A program made the position numbers and the translations under genes. Shown in pieces: positions 1 through 9,046 of a stretch of DNA of 64,000 nucleotides. The stretch comes from Saprospiraceae bacterium (GTDB lineage: Bacteria; Bacteroidota; Bacteroidia; Chitinophagales; Saprospiraceae), in assembly GCA_021604865.1 (NCBI GenBank), contig BQJU01000032.1:21189-85188 (forward strand), in the 5' to 3' direction. The notes beneath the pieces are model-generated. The model was not told where the DNA came from. It worked only from the letters and a program-made list of their open reading frames with translations, and ran no database searches. How positions within the stretch are numbered: position 1 is the first letter of the stretch; every line of letters starts with the position of its first letter.

Positions 1-269
1 CCATCAGCCAATATCCTAGACGCAAATCGATTATGGGGTACTCCATCCGTACCGACAGATACCGGTATACGGAATGGCATGACAACAATTACCGAAGCGA
101 TAAAACCTACAAAGAAGAAAATATTATTGGAGTAGAACTGTACGATTATCAGGAGGATCCTAATGAAACCCGTAATTATGCTACTGACAAGACCTACCGT
201 GAAGTGGCTACTCTTTTGAAGAAAAAGCTACAAGCCCACTTAAATCAACAATTAAAAAATAAGCACTAA
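1..269 (+). CDS. Sulfatase, C-terminal end only (iduronate-2-sulfatase type), cut by window edge
   Basis: The reading frame is open from the first bases, so the gene begins before the window. The visible residues include an SQYPR motif followed by MGYSIRTDRYRYTEW, which is the conserved C-terminal strand region of iduronate-2-sulfatase-like S1 sulfatases, then the usual ELYDYQEDPNETRN segment (this protein has VELYDYQEDPNETRNYA). The catalytic CxPxR part lies outside the window. The stop is 5 nt before the next sulfatase start, so the two are probably co-transcribed. The expected role is hydrolysis of a sulfate ester on a polysaccharide fragment, probably outside the cytoplasm. The family is clear from motif order; the substrate cannot be told from this fragment. 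An ATG at 33 is internal and is not the true start. Confidence 0.85.
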   Translation, partial: ISQYPRRKSIMGYSIRTDRYRYTEWHDNNYRSDKTYKEENIIGVELYDYQEDPNETRNYATDKTYREVATLLKKKLQAHLNQQLKNKH

Positions 270-274
270 CCAAT

Positions 275-1714
275 ATGAGATACTTTTTGCTTACGTTCAT
301 CTCGCTGGCTTTTGTGGCCAACCTTACTGCCCAGTCCCAACCAAATATTGTGTTTATCCAAATAGATGATCTCGGGTATCACGATCTCAGTTGTACGGGG
401 TCTAAAATTTACCAGACTCCCAATATCGACAGACTGGCCAAACAATCCCTTACTTTTAAGCAAGCTTATAGCAGTTACCCCCGCTGTACACCGTCGCGTT
501 ATGGTTTAATTACGGGTACTTACCCAGTAAATGAAGACCATGGAAATTTGGCAGATATAAAGCCGGAACAGAACTTTGTAAACTTGTTAAATAAGGCAGG
601 ATACCAGACCTATTATGTGGGTAAATGGCACCTGGGTGAAGGTGAAAATGAACCAACAGGATTTGGCTTTAACCAAAGTTTTGCCGCCGGATCTACCGGT
701 GGAGTGGGTAGTCGTTTTTATCCTTTCAATACCAGGGGGAATGCCGAAAAAGGCGATAAAGCTCCCGTCCCGGATGTAGAAAAGGCTGGTAAAGAAGGTG
801 ATTATTTATCTGATCTGCTTACCACAGCTACTATTGATTTTATCAAAAAATCAGAAAAGGACAAGCCATTTTTTGCTATGCTGTCATTCTATGCTGTCCA
901 CACTCCACTTGAAGCTAAAGACCTAGACAAAAAGCGTAACCAGAAAGAAATAGATGCCTTCGACTTCGGAGATACACCAGAATACATTAAGGAGGGTACA
1001 GGCCGCCGAAAGATGCGTCAGGACGATGCTGATTATGCAGGTATGGTTGAAAATGTAGACGAAAATGTGGGCAGGTTACTGGCAGCACTTCAGAGCCTGG
1101 ATTTATCAGACAATACAATCATCGTGCTTTCTTCCGACCATGGTGGGTTATCCAATGATGGAGAAAGGCTACGACATCTGGCGACCACCAATGCGCCCCT
1201 TCGAGCCGGCAAAGGGCACCTATACGAAGGCGGCATAAGAGTGCCATTGATACTGCATTGGGAAGGAAAAATAGCTCCTGGTGTTGACGAAAAAAACATC
1301 ATTCTTGGAATGGATGTCTTTCCTACCCTACTCGATTTAGCTATAGCTAAAAAAGTAGAAGGTATTGATGGGAAAAGTTATCTACCTGTAATGAATGGCA
1401 AGGAAAGTTGGGAAAACAGAACTGTATATTGGCACTCACAAAAAGCCCGTCCACATAGCACTGGTGATAGCAAATGTTCAGTTGTTCGTTCCGGAGATTA
1501 TAAACTCCTGCATTTTTTTAAGGATGACCGCATTGAGCTTTACAACCTAAAAGAGGATATTAGTGAAGAAAAAAACCTTGCCCAGGAAGAACCCGAACGT
1601 GTAAAAAAAATGTTGACTGAGCTCAAAACTTGGAAAAAGCAATACCTCATACCCGAGAAAATGGACATGAAAAAAATGGCCAAACAACGGGCAAAGGCAG
1701 AGAAAAAACATTAA
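275..1714 (+). CDS. Exported S1 family sulfatase (CTPSR active site)
   Basis: This is a 479 aa sulfatase with an N-terminal signal peptide ending near residue 20 (LTAQ/SQPN). Asp31-Asp32 form the first metal-binding pair (QIDDLGYHD). Cys71 in CTPSR is the residue converted to formylglycine. GKWHLGEG and SSDHGG carry further substrate and metal contacts. The length is normal for S1 enzymes. It would remove sulfate esters from a glycan in the periplasm or at the cell surface. It starts 5 nt after the preceding sulfatase and 5 nt before the next one starts. It is a close paralog of the next gene along its whole length, for example EGTGRRKMRQDDADYAGMVE against EGTGRTKMRQDNANYAAMVE, so the pair is a tandem duplication. 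The Lys-rich C-terminus is an extra tail. Maturation needs a formylglycine-generating system, which I do not see in this window. Confidence 0.95.
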   Translation: MRYFLLTFISLAFVANLTAQSQPNIVFIQIDDLGYHDLSCTGSKIYQTPNIDRLAKQSLTFKQAYSSYPRCTPSRYGLITGTYPVNEDHGNLADIKPEQNFVNLLNKAGYQTYYVGKWHLGEGENEPTGFGFNQSFAAGSTGGVGSRFYPFNTRGNAEKGDKAPVPDVEKAGKEGDYLSDLLTTATIDFIKKSEKDKPFFAMLSFYAVHTPLEAKDLDKKRNQKEIDAFDFGDTPEYIKEGTGRRKMRQDDADYAGMVENVDENVGRLLAALQSLDLSDNTIIVLSSDHGGLSNDGERLRHLATTNAPLRAGKGHLYEGGIRVPLILHWEGKIAPGVDEKNIILGMDVFPTLLDLAIAKKVEGIDGKSYLPVMNGKESWENRTVYWHSQKARPHSTGDSKCSVVRSGDYKLLHFFKDDRIELYNLKEDISEEKNLAQEEPERVKKMLTELKTWKKQYLIPEKMDMKKMAKQRAKAEKKH

Positions 1715-1719
1715 TTGTT

Positions 1720-3117
1720 ATGAATAGCCGGATCTTGGCATTAGGGTTATTTCTAGCCAGTTGGGGGTTTTTATTAGCACAATCGAAGCCTAATATACTA
1801 GTAATTCTGGTAGATGATCTGGGTTATCACGACCTCAGTTGTAACGGCTCGGTGATCTATCAAACGCCAAATATCGATAGCCTGGCGGCCCAGTCGTTGC
1901 AATTTGAGCAAGCCTATAGCAACTATCCACGCTGCGTACCTTCCAGGTATTCCTTTCTGACTGGCACTTATCCCATCATTAATGGTGAAGTGCCTGATGA
2001 TGGTTTTGAAATGAATATGGTGCCTGAAAATCGAAACTTTGTACAGCAGTTTAACAAAGCTGGCTACCAAACGGCCTTTTTTGGAAAATGGCATCTTGGA
2101 GATGGCGCGAGCAGTCCCTCTAGTTTTGGTTTTGATATTTCTGTAGCGGCTGGCAAGGCGGGGTCTCCCATTAGTTATCATTATCCATTTAATAAGCCAA
2201 AAGGGAATAATAAAAATGTAAAGAAAGCTCCCATCGAAGGTTTGGATGAAAAATGCAAAGAGGGAGATTATCTTACCGATGTGCTTACAGACGAAGTACT
2301 CAACTTTATTGCTGCCGATCACCAGGATCAACCTTTTATGGCGGTCCTTTCTTTTTACGCGGTTCACCAGCCATTGGAAGCAAAATATCCAGACATCAAA
2401 AGAAACAAGGAGGAGATCAGCAAACACGACTTTGGAGACCGCCCCGAATACGTGAAAGAAGGAACTGGCCGAACCAAAATGCGGCAGGACAATGCCAACT
2501 ATGCCGCTATGGTGGAAACGATGGATCAGAATGTTGGCCGACTTCTTACCCAATTGAAAAAGCAGGGTATTGCCGACAATACGATCATCATTTTCACTTC
2601 TGACCACGGTGGCTTGTCAAATGATGGATACAACCAGAGGCAATTGGCTACTTCCAACTATCCATTTCGTGCAGGAAAGGGCTGGTTGTACGAAGGAGGC
2701 ATTCGGGTGCCGCTTTTTGTCTATCATCCCTCAACCGTAGTCGCTGGCCGTGAAAGTCAATCCATTGTGCTGTTAATGGACGTTTTTCCCACATTATTGG
2801 ATTGGGTAATCAAGAAACCTGTTGCACCAGAAATTGATGGGCAAAGTTTTTTGAAAGTTATTCAGCATACCGAAAAATGGGCGGATCGAACTGTATTTTG
2901 GCATGAATCCAAAGCTCGTCCTCGTAATACCGGCGAATCTCCTGCCTCAGCAATTCGTTCCGGCCCGTGGAAGCTGATCCATTTTTATGAGCAAAACATC
3001 ATTGAGCTATATCGGCCGGCTATCGACATTTCAGAAGAGAACAATCTGCTCGATCAGTTTCCCCAGGAAAGCAAACATCTGCTCAAATTATTGAATACAT
3101 GGAAAGCTTCTTTTTGA
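1720..3117 (+). CDS. Exported S1 family sulfatase (CVPSR active site), tandem paralog
   Basis: The ATG at 1720 gives a 465 aa protein with a good signal peptide (MNSRILALGLFLASWG, then LLAQSKPN). An in-frame ATG at 1630 lies inside the upstream gene and would bury that signal, so I reject it. VDDLGYHD supplies the metal pair, Cys72 in CVPSR is the formylglycine site, and GKWHLGDG and TSDHGG follow as expected for family S1. It is probably secreted and removes sulfate from the same kind of glycan as its neighbour, perhaps at a different carbon, as duplicated sulfatases in polysaccharide loci often do. Its 3' end overlaps the GH10 gene by 19 bp, which supports a single transcript. Confidence in the family is high; the substrate is not known. 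Confidence 0.95.
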   Translation: MNSRILALGLFLASWGFLLAQSKPNILVILVDDLGYHDLSCNGSVIYQTPNIDSLAAQSLQFEQAYSNYPRCVPSRYSFLTGTYPIINGEVPDDGFEMNMVPENRNFVQQFNKAGYQTAFFGKWHLGDGASSPSSFGFDISVAAGKAGSPISYHYPFNKPKGNNKNVKKAPIEGLDEKCKEGDYLTDVLTDEVLNFIAADHQDQPFMAVLSFYAVHQPLEAKYPDIKRNKEEISKHDFGDRPEYVKEGTGRTKMRQDNANYAAMVETMDQNVGRLLTQLKKQGIADNTIIIFTSDHGGLSNDGYNQRQLATSNYPFRAGKGWLYEGGIRVPLFVYHPSTVVAGRESQSIVLLMDVFPTLLDWVIKKPVAPEIDGQSFLKVIQHTEKWADRTVFWHESKARPRNTGESPASAIRSGPWKLIHFYEQNIIELYRPAIDISEENNLLDQFPQESKHLLKLLNTWKASF

Positions 3118-4889
3118 AAATTGCAACTAAGACCTTCTTCATTCAGTTGTTGTTGATTTGTAGTCTGCCCCTCCACAGCCAGACCATCCCTATAGGTGGG
3201 CAGGATTTGATCCGCAGTCAGGCTCTGAAAAACATCCACTACGAAAAACAGGGCATGGGTGTTGCTACCGTGGTGTCTGCAACCCCTGATTCCTCCGTAG
3301 TACTGAGTCTGAAGACACTCACACAACCGCCTTTTATTTACAACCTGGCACTTAACTTTCCCCTCAAAAAGCAGAAGCTCCTCAAAGAACAAGTATTACT
3401 TTTGAGTTTTCAGGCCAGGACCGTATCTTCCAGTTTGGAGACGGGTGAAGCCAAATGTCTGTGGCTACTTCGCCAATCAGATTCCCATAAAGAAAGCCTA
3501 GAGCGGTCTGTTAGTTTAGCTTCAGATTGGCGGACTTATTATTTCCCAATACAAACTACCCAAGCCATAAAGGCAGATGATCTGGCCCTGGTCATACAGT
3601 TTGGGTACCCTCCTCAGGAATTATTGCTTCGAGATTTACAACTATTGATTTATCCTGCTGAAACAGATATTAATAGCCTCCCCAAAACTCAGATTTCTTA
3701 TGCAGGTCAGGAACCCGATGCGCCCTGGCGTAAAGCTGCAAAGGAGCGGATAGAAAAACACAGGAAAGGAGATTTCCAGCTGAATTTCATGGATAAAAAA
3801 GGGAATCCTCTGAGAAAGGTAGCCGTACAGGTAAAACAGAAAAAACATTACTTTTCCTGGGGAGCAGCCGTCAGTGCACAGGACCTCATTAATGACCCCA
3901 AACATATTGAGCATTTTCGACAGGCTTTTAATCTTGCTGTTTTTGAAAATGATTTAAAAATAAAACGCTGGAACAAAAACGACAACCAGGCAGTCTTGGT
4001 GACCAGAGCCCTTCAGGTTTTAGAGGAAAATGATATTGACATTAAGGGACATGTATTAATTTGGCCAGGGTTCCGCTATTTACCTCCGATATACAAAAGG
4101 CACCAAGACAATCCAAAGAAGATCACAAAACTTTTGAACCAACATCTGGATGCAGTGCTAAATACCACAAGAAATAAAATCAGTCGTTGGGATGTGGTTA
4201 ATGAAGCTTACACCAACCAGGATTTGCAGCGTATTACCGGTTCTGAGGAGATTCTATATGAAGGTTTCAGAAAATTGAAACAAAAAGAACCACAGGTACT
4301 TCGTTATACCAATGAATACGGGATCATCAGCAAAGGAGGCCACGATAGCCAAAAGCAGGCATGGTATTACGATTTCATCAAACGCATAGATCAACATACC
4401 GGTGGACTGGTAGATGGGATCGGCATTCAGTGTCATATTGGTACTGATCTAACACCACCAGAACGGGTACTGGAAATACTCGATTATTACAGTGAGTTGG
4501 ATAAAAAAATTGCTATTTCAGAATTAACACTCGAGATTAAGGACCCGGAAATCCGAAAGCAGTATACCCTTGATTTTATTACCGCTGCTTTCAGCCACCC
4601 TTCTGTTTTTGAACTCCTATTTTGGGGATACTACGAACCCAAACACGAAAAAGCTGCCATATTTTCAGAAAACTGGGAGTTGGCCCCGATGGGAGAAGCT
4701 TTCTTTTCGCTCGTTCATGATGAATGGAAAACCAATATCATTGCCGAAACCGATTCAACTGGTAGCATTAAGGGACGTGGGTTTTATGGTTTATATGAGT
4801 ATACATTTGTGATGGGTAATCAGGTCGTTAAAGGTGAGTTTAGCGTTTCCCCCGGAGAAACAGAAATCATTAAGATCAAAATACCATGA
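3099..4889 (+). CDS. Exported GH10 family glycosidase (endo-beta-xylanase-like)
   Basis: The 596 aa product has a signal peptide (about residues 1-28). A beta-sandwich region resembling a carbohydrate-binding module occupies about 60-190, and the GH10 TIM barrel about 215-540. Catalytic residues can be placed: Glu369 in RWDVVNEAY is the acid/base and Glu475 in IAISELTLE is the nucleophile. The barrel also shows GHVLIWPG and FWGYYEPKHE, typical of GH10. A short C-terminal beta domain (GRGFYGLYEYTFVMG) ends the protein. GH10 enzymes normally cut beta-1,4-xylosidic bonds; here the neighbours are four sulfatases, so the target may be a sulfated xylose-containing polymer (inference). The gene overlaps the preceding sulfatase by 19 bp and the next by 4 bp (ATGA), showing translational coupling. 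Confidence 0.92.
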   Translation: MESFFLKIATKTFFIQLLLICSLPLHSQTIPIGGQDLIRSQALKNIHYEKQGMGVATVVSATPDSSVVLSLKTLTQPPFIYNLALNFPLKKQKLLKEQVLLLSFQARTVSSSLETGEAKCLWLLRQSDSHKESLERSVSLASDWRTYYFPIQTTQAIKADDLALVIQFGYPPQELLLRDLQLLIYPAETDINSLPKTQISYAGQEPDAPWRKAAKERIEKHRKGDFQLNFMDKKGNPLRKVAVQVKQKKHYFSWGAAVSAQDLINDPKHIEHFRQAFNLAVFENDLKIKRWNKNDNQAVLVTRALQVLEENDIDIKGHVLIWPGFRYLPPIYKRHQDNPKKITKLLNQHLDAVLNTTRNKISRWDVVNEAYTNQDLQRITGSEEILYEGFRKLKQKEPQVLRYTNEYGIISKGGHDSQKQAWYYDFIKRIDQHTGGLVDGIGIQCHIGTDLTPPERVLEILDYYSELDKKIAISELTLEIKDPEIRKQYTLDFITAAFSHPSVFELLFWGYYEPKHEKAAIFSENWELAPMGEAFFSLVHDEWKTNIIAETDSTGSIKGRGFYGLYEYTFVMGNQVVKGEFSVSPGETEIIKIKIP

Positions 4890-6529
4890 AAATCCTTCAA
4901 TTATTCTTCATTTTCTTATCCCACTTTTTAATCGCTCAATCTACGCCCAACATTCTGTGGGTGGTTTGTGAAGATATCAGTCCTACCCTATCCATGTATG
5001 GTGATTCTACAGCCAAAACGCCCCATCTGGATGCACTGGCGAGAGAGAGTATCATTTATAAAAATGCCTTCACAACAGTGGGAGTTTGTGCACCAAGCCG
5101 ATCCGCTATCATCACGGGTATGCATCCTACCAGTCTTGGCACCATGCACATGCGCACCGGCAAAGATATCATGTCCTGGGGCAGGCGCGAGTACAAAAAA
5201 AGTATACCCATAACCGATATCGCCGGAGATCCCATCCGAGAATATGCTGTTGTGCCACCTTCGGAAGTCAAATGTTTTACAGAATACCTGCGGGCAGCAG
5301 GTTACTTTTGTACCAATAATCAAAAAACAGATTATCAATTTGCCGCACCAGTTACGGCATGGGATGAAAATGGACCTAATGCCCATTGGCGGAATCGTCC
5401 TGATGGTCGCCCTTTTTTTTCGGTATTTAATATAGGACTAACACATGAGAGTCGCTTGTGGGTGCACAAAGACTTACCGCTTACCGTGAAACCAGAGGAG
5501 GTTGTGGTGCCACCTTACTTACCTGATACTGAGCTTTCACGGATAGATATTGCCCGGCATTATAGCAATGTAGAGCTGATGGACGAGCAAGTAGACAAAA
5601 TACTGGCAGCCCTGAAAGCCGATGGTTTATACGACAATACCATAATTTTTTTCTATAGCGATCATGGAGGACCTTTACCCCGACAAAAGCGGGAAATTTA
5701 CGACTCAGGACTACGGGTTCCCTTTATGATCAAAGGACTAAATGGTAAACAGAAAGGTTATACCGAAAGGCTTATTTCTTTTGTTGATCTTGCGCCTACT
5801 GTATTAAGTCTTGCGGGGATTAAACCTCCCGATTATATGGAAGGGCTGGCATTTAGCGGGAATTATGCTGCCAGTGAAAGAACCCATTTATTTGGTAGTT
5901 CTGATCGTTTTGATGAATTCACAGATCGCAGCCGGATGGTTCGGGATAAGCAATTCCTTTATGTCCGTAACTTCTTTCCTGAACTACCCAAATATAAGGA
6001 CCTGAGCTATCGGAAAAAGATTCCAATGATGGGCGATATGCTTGAATTAAAAGCTCAGGGGCGATTAAATATTTTACAGCAACAATGGTTTGACACAAAG
6101 GTAACCGAAGAATTATACGACTGCATAGCCGACCCCCATAATCTTAATAATCTTGCTATTGATCCCACTTATCACCTGGAATTGGAGCACATGCGCGGGT
6201 TATTGCTCCAGCATATGAGTGAGGCTCCTGACCTGGGCTTGATACCTGAAGCTACCCTAATAGATATGATGTGGCCGGATGGCGAACAGCCCCAAACCGC
6301 ATTGCCCTTAGTTCAGCAAAAGCAGCAATCTCTTCAAATTAAATGTTCAACTCCCGGCTCCTCCATTGCCTACCTCATTCTGGATGCCCCACAGCAAAAT
6401 CCTGATCTAAATGATGGCTGGCAAATCTACCATCAATCATTCGAATCTATTCCCGGAAAATACCTGTATGTAATCGCTGAACGCCTTGGATATGCCACCA
6501 GCGAAATGGTGGTTTTGCAAATGGAGTAA
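4886..6529 (+). CDS. Exported S1 sulfatase, heparan N-sulfatase-like, with C-terminal beta domain
   Basis: This is a 547 aa sulfatase with a signal peptide (about 1-18). Cys68 in GVCAPSR is the formylglycine site. The first metal pair is Glu29-Asp30 (VCEDISP) rather than the usual Asp-Asp, a feature I associate with the heparan N-sulfatase-like (SGSH) branch, as is the GMHPTSLGTMHMR segment. YSDHGG around residue 255 carries other metal ligands. After about residue 470 a short beta domain (IKCSTPGSSIAYLIL...) resembles chitobiase-type C-terminal modules. It may remove N- or O-sulfate from a uronic-acid or amino-sugar polymer; the assignment to N-sulfates is not certain. The start overlaps the GH10 stop in an ATGA, and this is the last gene of the sulfatase operon. 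Confidence 0.9.
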   Translation: MKILQLFFIFLSHFLIAQSTPNILWVVCEDISPTLSMYGDSTAKTPHLDALARESIIYKNAFTTVGVCAPSRSAIITGMHPTSLGTMHMRTGKDIMSWGRREYKKSIPITDIAGDPIREYAVVPPSEVKCFTEYLRAAGYFCTNNQKTDYQFAAPVTAWDENGPNAHWRNRPDGRPFFSVFNIGLTHESRLWVHKDLPLTVKPEEVVVPPYLPDTELSRIDIARHYSNVELMDEQVDKILAALKADGLYDNTIIFFYSDHGGPLPRQKREIYDSGLRVPFMIKGLNGKQKGYTERLISFVDLAPTVLSLAGIKPPDYMEGLAFSGNYAASERTHLFGSSDRFDEFTDRSRMVRDKQFLYVRNFFPELPKYKDLSYRKKIPMMGDMLELKAQGRLNILQQQWFDTKVTEELYDCIADPHNLNNLAIDPTYHLELEHMRGLLLQHMSEAPDLGLIPEATLIDMMWPDGEQPQTALPLVQQKQQSLQIKCSTPGSSIAYLILDAPQQNPDLNDGWQIYHQSFESIPGKYLYVIAERLGYATSEMVVLQME

Positions 6530-6730
6530 TTGGACCATGCAAAACAGAATAAAAAGACAAGAAATCTACAAAAACCAATAGGTTATAAGCCAAAAAGACA
6601 AATATCGTACCTATACAGACGATAAAGGAACTACAAATAAAACATAAGATAAGATCTTTACCTGCAGAAGATATCGCACTAATCGCGATGGAATACAATT
6701 GAGCATTTAACCAATAAAATTTTAATTATT

Positions 6731-7081
6731 ATGCAGTTGAAGAAACTAACTTTTACCCTCCTGGCCATTATTTTCATTTCCGGAGCCGGGTTTGCCCAAT
6801 CGGCAAAACTACAACAAAAGGCCACCGACAAAGTTGAAGAACTGAATACCCAGATCACATCTGTGAATCCCGACATAGCCCTTACAGCAGAACAAAAAGA
6901 AAGGTTGACAGAACTGTATATTGAAAAATTGAAAGGTACTAGAAAAATGAAGAAAGATGGGGAAGAGAAAGATGCTATTAAAGCCTTTAACAAAGAGAAT
7001 TGGGGAAAGATAAAAGCCGTTCTGACCAAGGAGCAATTCCGTGCCAGAAAAAAGGCAAAAGCTACAAAAGTCGATGATTAA
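6731..7081 (+). CDS. Small exported helical protein of unknown function
   Basis: The 116 aa product starts with a clear signal peptide (MQLKKLTFTLLAIIFISGAG, cut near FAQ/SAK). The rest is charged, Lys/Glu-rich and predicted helical, with an ALTAEQKERLTELY segment and a VLTKEQFRARKK segment. Paired LTxEQ helices of this type occur in Spy/CpxP-like periplasmic proteins and in small Bacteroidota secreted proteins annotated only as hypothetical. A periplasmic role is likely but the function is unknown. It stands alone, 201 bp after the sulfatase operon and 200 bp before the next gene. A hairpin begins 28 nt after its stop. The A/T-rich leader (TTTTAATTATT before ATG) has no Shine-Dalgarno site, normal for this phylum. 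Confidence 0.75.
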   Translation: MQLKKLTFTLLAIIFISGAGFAQSAKLQQKATDKVEELNTQITSVNPDIALTAEQKERLTELYIEKLKGTRKMKKDGEEKDAIKAFNKENWGKIKAVLTKEQFRARKKAKATKVDD

Positions 7082-7108
7082 TTAGTGTTGCCGCACAAGA
7101 GTCATGTG

Positions 7109-7155
7109 CAAGTGAAAATAGCTGGTTCTTTAAAGCCAACCTATTACTTCACTTG
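7109..7155 (+). terminator. Candidate 3' hairpin after the small helical protein gene
   Basis: CAAGTGAA (7109-7116) pairs perfectly with TTCACTTG (7148-7155). Inside it AATAG and GGTT can pair with AACC and TATT with a 2 nt bulge, and the tip is around TTTAAA. No strong T tract follows, so it may be a 3' stabilising stem rather than a classical intrinsic terminator. Confidence 0.45.
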
Positions 7156-7281
7156 ATTATCCACTTCGCCAAAGTCATAGCAGTATATATCAGGACTTCC
7201 AAATTACCCGAGTTGTCCAGGTATAGTATTGCCCAATACATTCACAATTCTTTTATCGTAATGTCTTAAATAACAAATGAT

Positions 7282-8961
7282 ATGAAAAAGAAAATTTTTA
7301 CACTTATACTTTTTTTGACGACAACTTTAACAATCAGTTTTGCACAAATAAGCTGGGATGGAGGAGGTGACGGCACCTCTTGGAATGATCCATTAAACTG
7401 GAATACTGATCTGGTTCCTCCTGCCGATTCCCTGGTTACATTCGAAATAGATGTGGTAGTGACCGGGACCATGTCAAATGTTCCTGCACAGGTTAAAATA
7501 GCAGGAAATACCAATGTAACACTCGATCTTGACATGACTATAGGCAATGGAGTAATTGATGAGCATGCTTTAATATTAAATGACAGCTGCAATCTTACCT
7601 TGGGAACTCCCGGAAACCCACGCACCATTTTTATTAATGCTCCAGAAAGTAAAAATGCAGTTGCTGTATTCAACAGCGCTGAAATGGCAAATATGATCAT
7701 TGCTGAAGGGACTACCCTCATGCTTGATGGTGGTCAGATCGGAATAAATTTTTCTAATGAAAATTCCACCCTGACCAATAACGGGAATATTGTAGGTGGC
7801 AACCTCCTGAGGGATGGAATTAAGGTGGGCGGAACAGTCATTAATAATGGCAATATTAACTTCACTGAACCAACACGGGACGGTATTTGGCTGACTACAG
7901 GTGGCAATCTGACAAATTCAGAAACAGGTGTAATAACTATCAGCAAACCAAGCGACGATTGTATTGAAGTAAAGGGTGATGGTGTCTTTACCAATGCCGG
8001 GTCACTTGATCTTGTCGTTAAAGATGATGCCGGATCAGGAGAATCTTGTATCGCTGTTGGCACCTCAATGGAAGCAGGGACTTTCATTAATACCGGCTTG
8101 GATGTTCGCCTTGATGGTGGACTGGATACTGTAGGTCGGGCCATTTTTGTAAACGATCTTGGCATCCTGACCAATTCGGGCACACTTACCCTGAGCGGAG
8201 GAGATGAAGCGTCAAGGCTATTTGTAAAGGGCGTCGCTACCAATGAAATTAATGCAATTCTCGACTTGACCGATGGCCGGTTTAATGTAAATGCTACGGG
8301 TAGTTTTACCAATAACGGCCTCATCAAAACTACCCGTGATGGATCCGGTGGATTCAATGCTGGTACTGCCGTAAATAATGGTTTTTTTAATTACCTCAAC
8401 AGCAACGGTTTTGCTAGTGGATCGGGCAATACGACCGATAACGGGATCAGTCTGAATAATGCAAGTCAGACCACTATTGACGCGGGAGGCGCCTGTACAA
8501 TTGATATTGCTGAAGCCATTTACGATTGGTTTGAAGAAGATGCATTCATCAGTGCTACTGATGCTACCGGAAGCCTGACCCTTCCCGCCAATTCGTTGAC
8601 TGCTGATCCGGCCATTTTGTCTACCAGTCTTGAAGGCGTTTTTATTACAGTACAGAACTTCTGCCCGGAAGCATTAGTGGTAAGCGGTGTATTTACTCCG
8701 GAAGCAGTTATTCAGCTAAAATTGTACCCTTCTTTAATGGTAGGGCAACATGAGCTTACGCTGGAAATCCCGGAATTACTGCAAGCTAATGAAATAGTCT
8801 TCGATGTTTTTGATATGGGCGGTCAAAAGATAAAATCTACCTTGAGTCCTACCGGAGCAAAACGGGTAATTAATATTAGTGCATTTAACCCTGGCACCTA
8901 TATCATCAGAAGCCGTGGAACAGAAAAGAGTTTGGTTGGCAGATTTGTAGTCGTGAGGTAA
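7282..8961 (+). CDS. T9SS-secreted beta-repeat protein, paralog of the next gene
   Basis: The 559 aa product has a signal peptide (about 1-21, ending SFAQ) and then a WDGGGDGTSWNDPLNW opening, which in Bacteroidota precedes Gly/Asn-rich beta-solenoid regions. The middle is full of NNG, TNSG and NGN turns (about 130-390), consistent with a parallel beta-helix. A block beginning TTIDAGGACTIDIAE (about 400) and ending at ITVQNFC is shared with the following gene. The last 80 residues (LKLYPSLMVG ... DVFDMGGQKI ... GTYIIRS) are a type A T9SS C-terminal sorting domain, so the protein should be exported and anchored at or released from the surface. No catalytic motif is visible. Function unknown; an adhesin or glycan-binding role is possible. 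Confidence 0.85.
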   Translation: MKKKIFTLILFLTTTLTISFAQISWDGGGDGTSWNDPLNWNTDLVPPADSLVTFEIDVVVTGTMSNVPAQVKIAGNTNVTLDLDMTIGNGVIDEHALILNDSCNLTLGTPGNPRTIFINAPESKNAVAVFNSAEMANMIIAEGTTLMLDGGQIGINFSNENSTLTNNGNIVGGNLLRDGIKVGGTVINNGNINFTEPTRDGIWLTTGGNLTNSETGVITISKPSDDCIEVKGDGVFTNAGSLDLVVKDDAGSGESCIAVGTSMEAGTFINTGLDVRLDGGLDTVGRAIFVNDLGILTNSGTLTLSGGDEASRLFVKGVATNEINAILDLTDGRFNVNATGSFTNNGLIKTTRDGSGGFNAGTAVNNGFFNYLNSNGFASGSGNTTDNGISLNNASQTTIDAGGACTIDIAEAIYDWFEEDAFISATDATGSLTLPANSLTADPAILSTSLEGVFITVQNFCPEALVVSGVFTPEAVIQLKLYPSLMVGQHELTLEIPELLQANEIVFDVFDMGGQKIKSTLSPTGAKRVINISAFNPGTYIIRSRGTEKSLVGRFVVVR

Positions 8962-8973
8962 TCTTTGCGTTCC

Positions 8974-9013
8974 AACGAGGAGGTGTCACTAGGGCATCCT
9001 CCTCGTTTTTTTT
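8974..9013 (+). terminator. Rho-independent terminator
   Basis: AACGAGGAGG (8974-8983) and CCTCCTCGTT (8998-9007) form a perfect 10 bp stem with a 14 nt loop. A run of eight T follows (9006-9013). It lies 12 nt after the stop of the preceding gene, so the two paralogous genes are probably transcribed separately. Confidence 0.9.
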
Positions 9014-9046
9014 ATACTTCTTCCATGCTTATGTAAAAGAAAAAAC

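Noticed and set aside
1630..1719. Upstream start for the second complete sulfatase
   Set aside because: It lies inside the previous gene and would place the signal peptide internally; the ATG at 1720 gives a normal signal peptide.
1798..2607. Long minus-strand open frame opposite a sulfatase gene
   Set aside because: It lies fully inside the plus-strand sulfatase with intact catalytic motifs, and its product has no recognisable domain.
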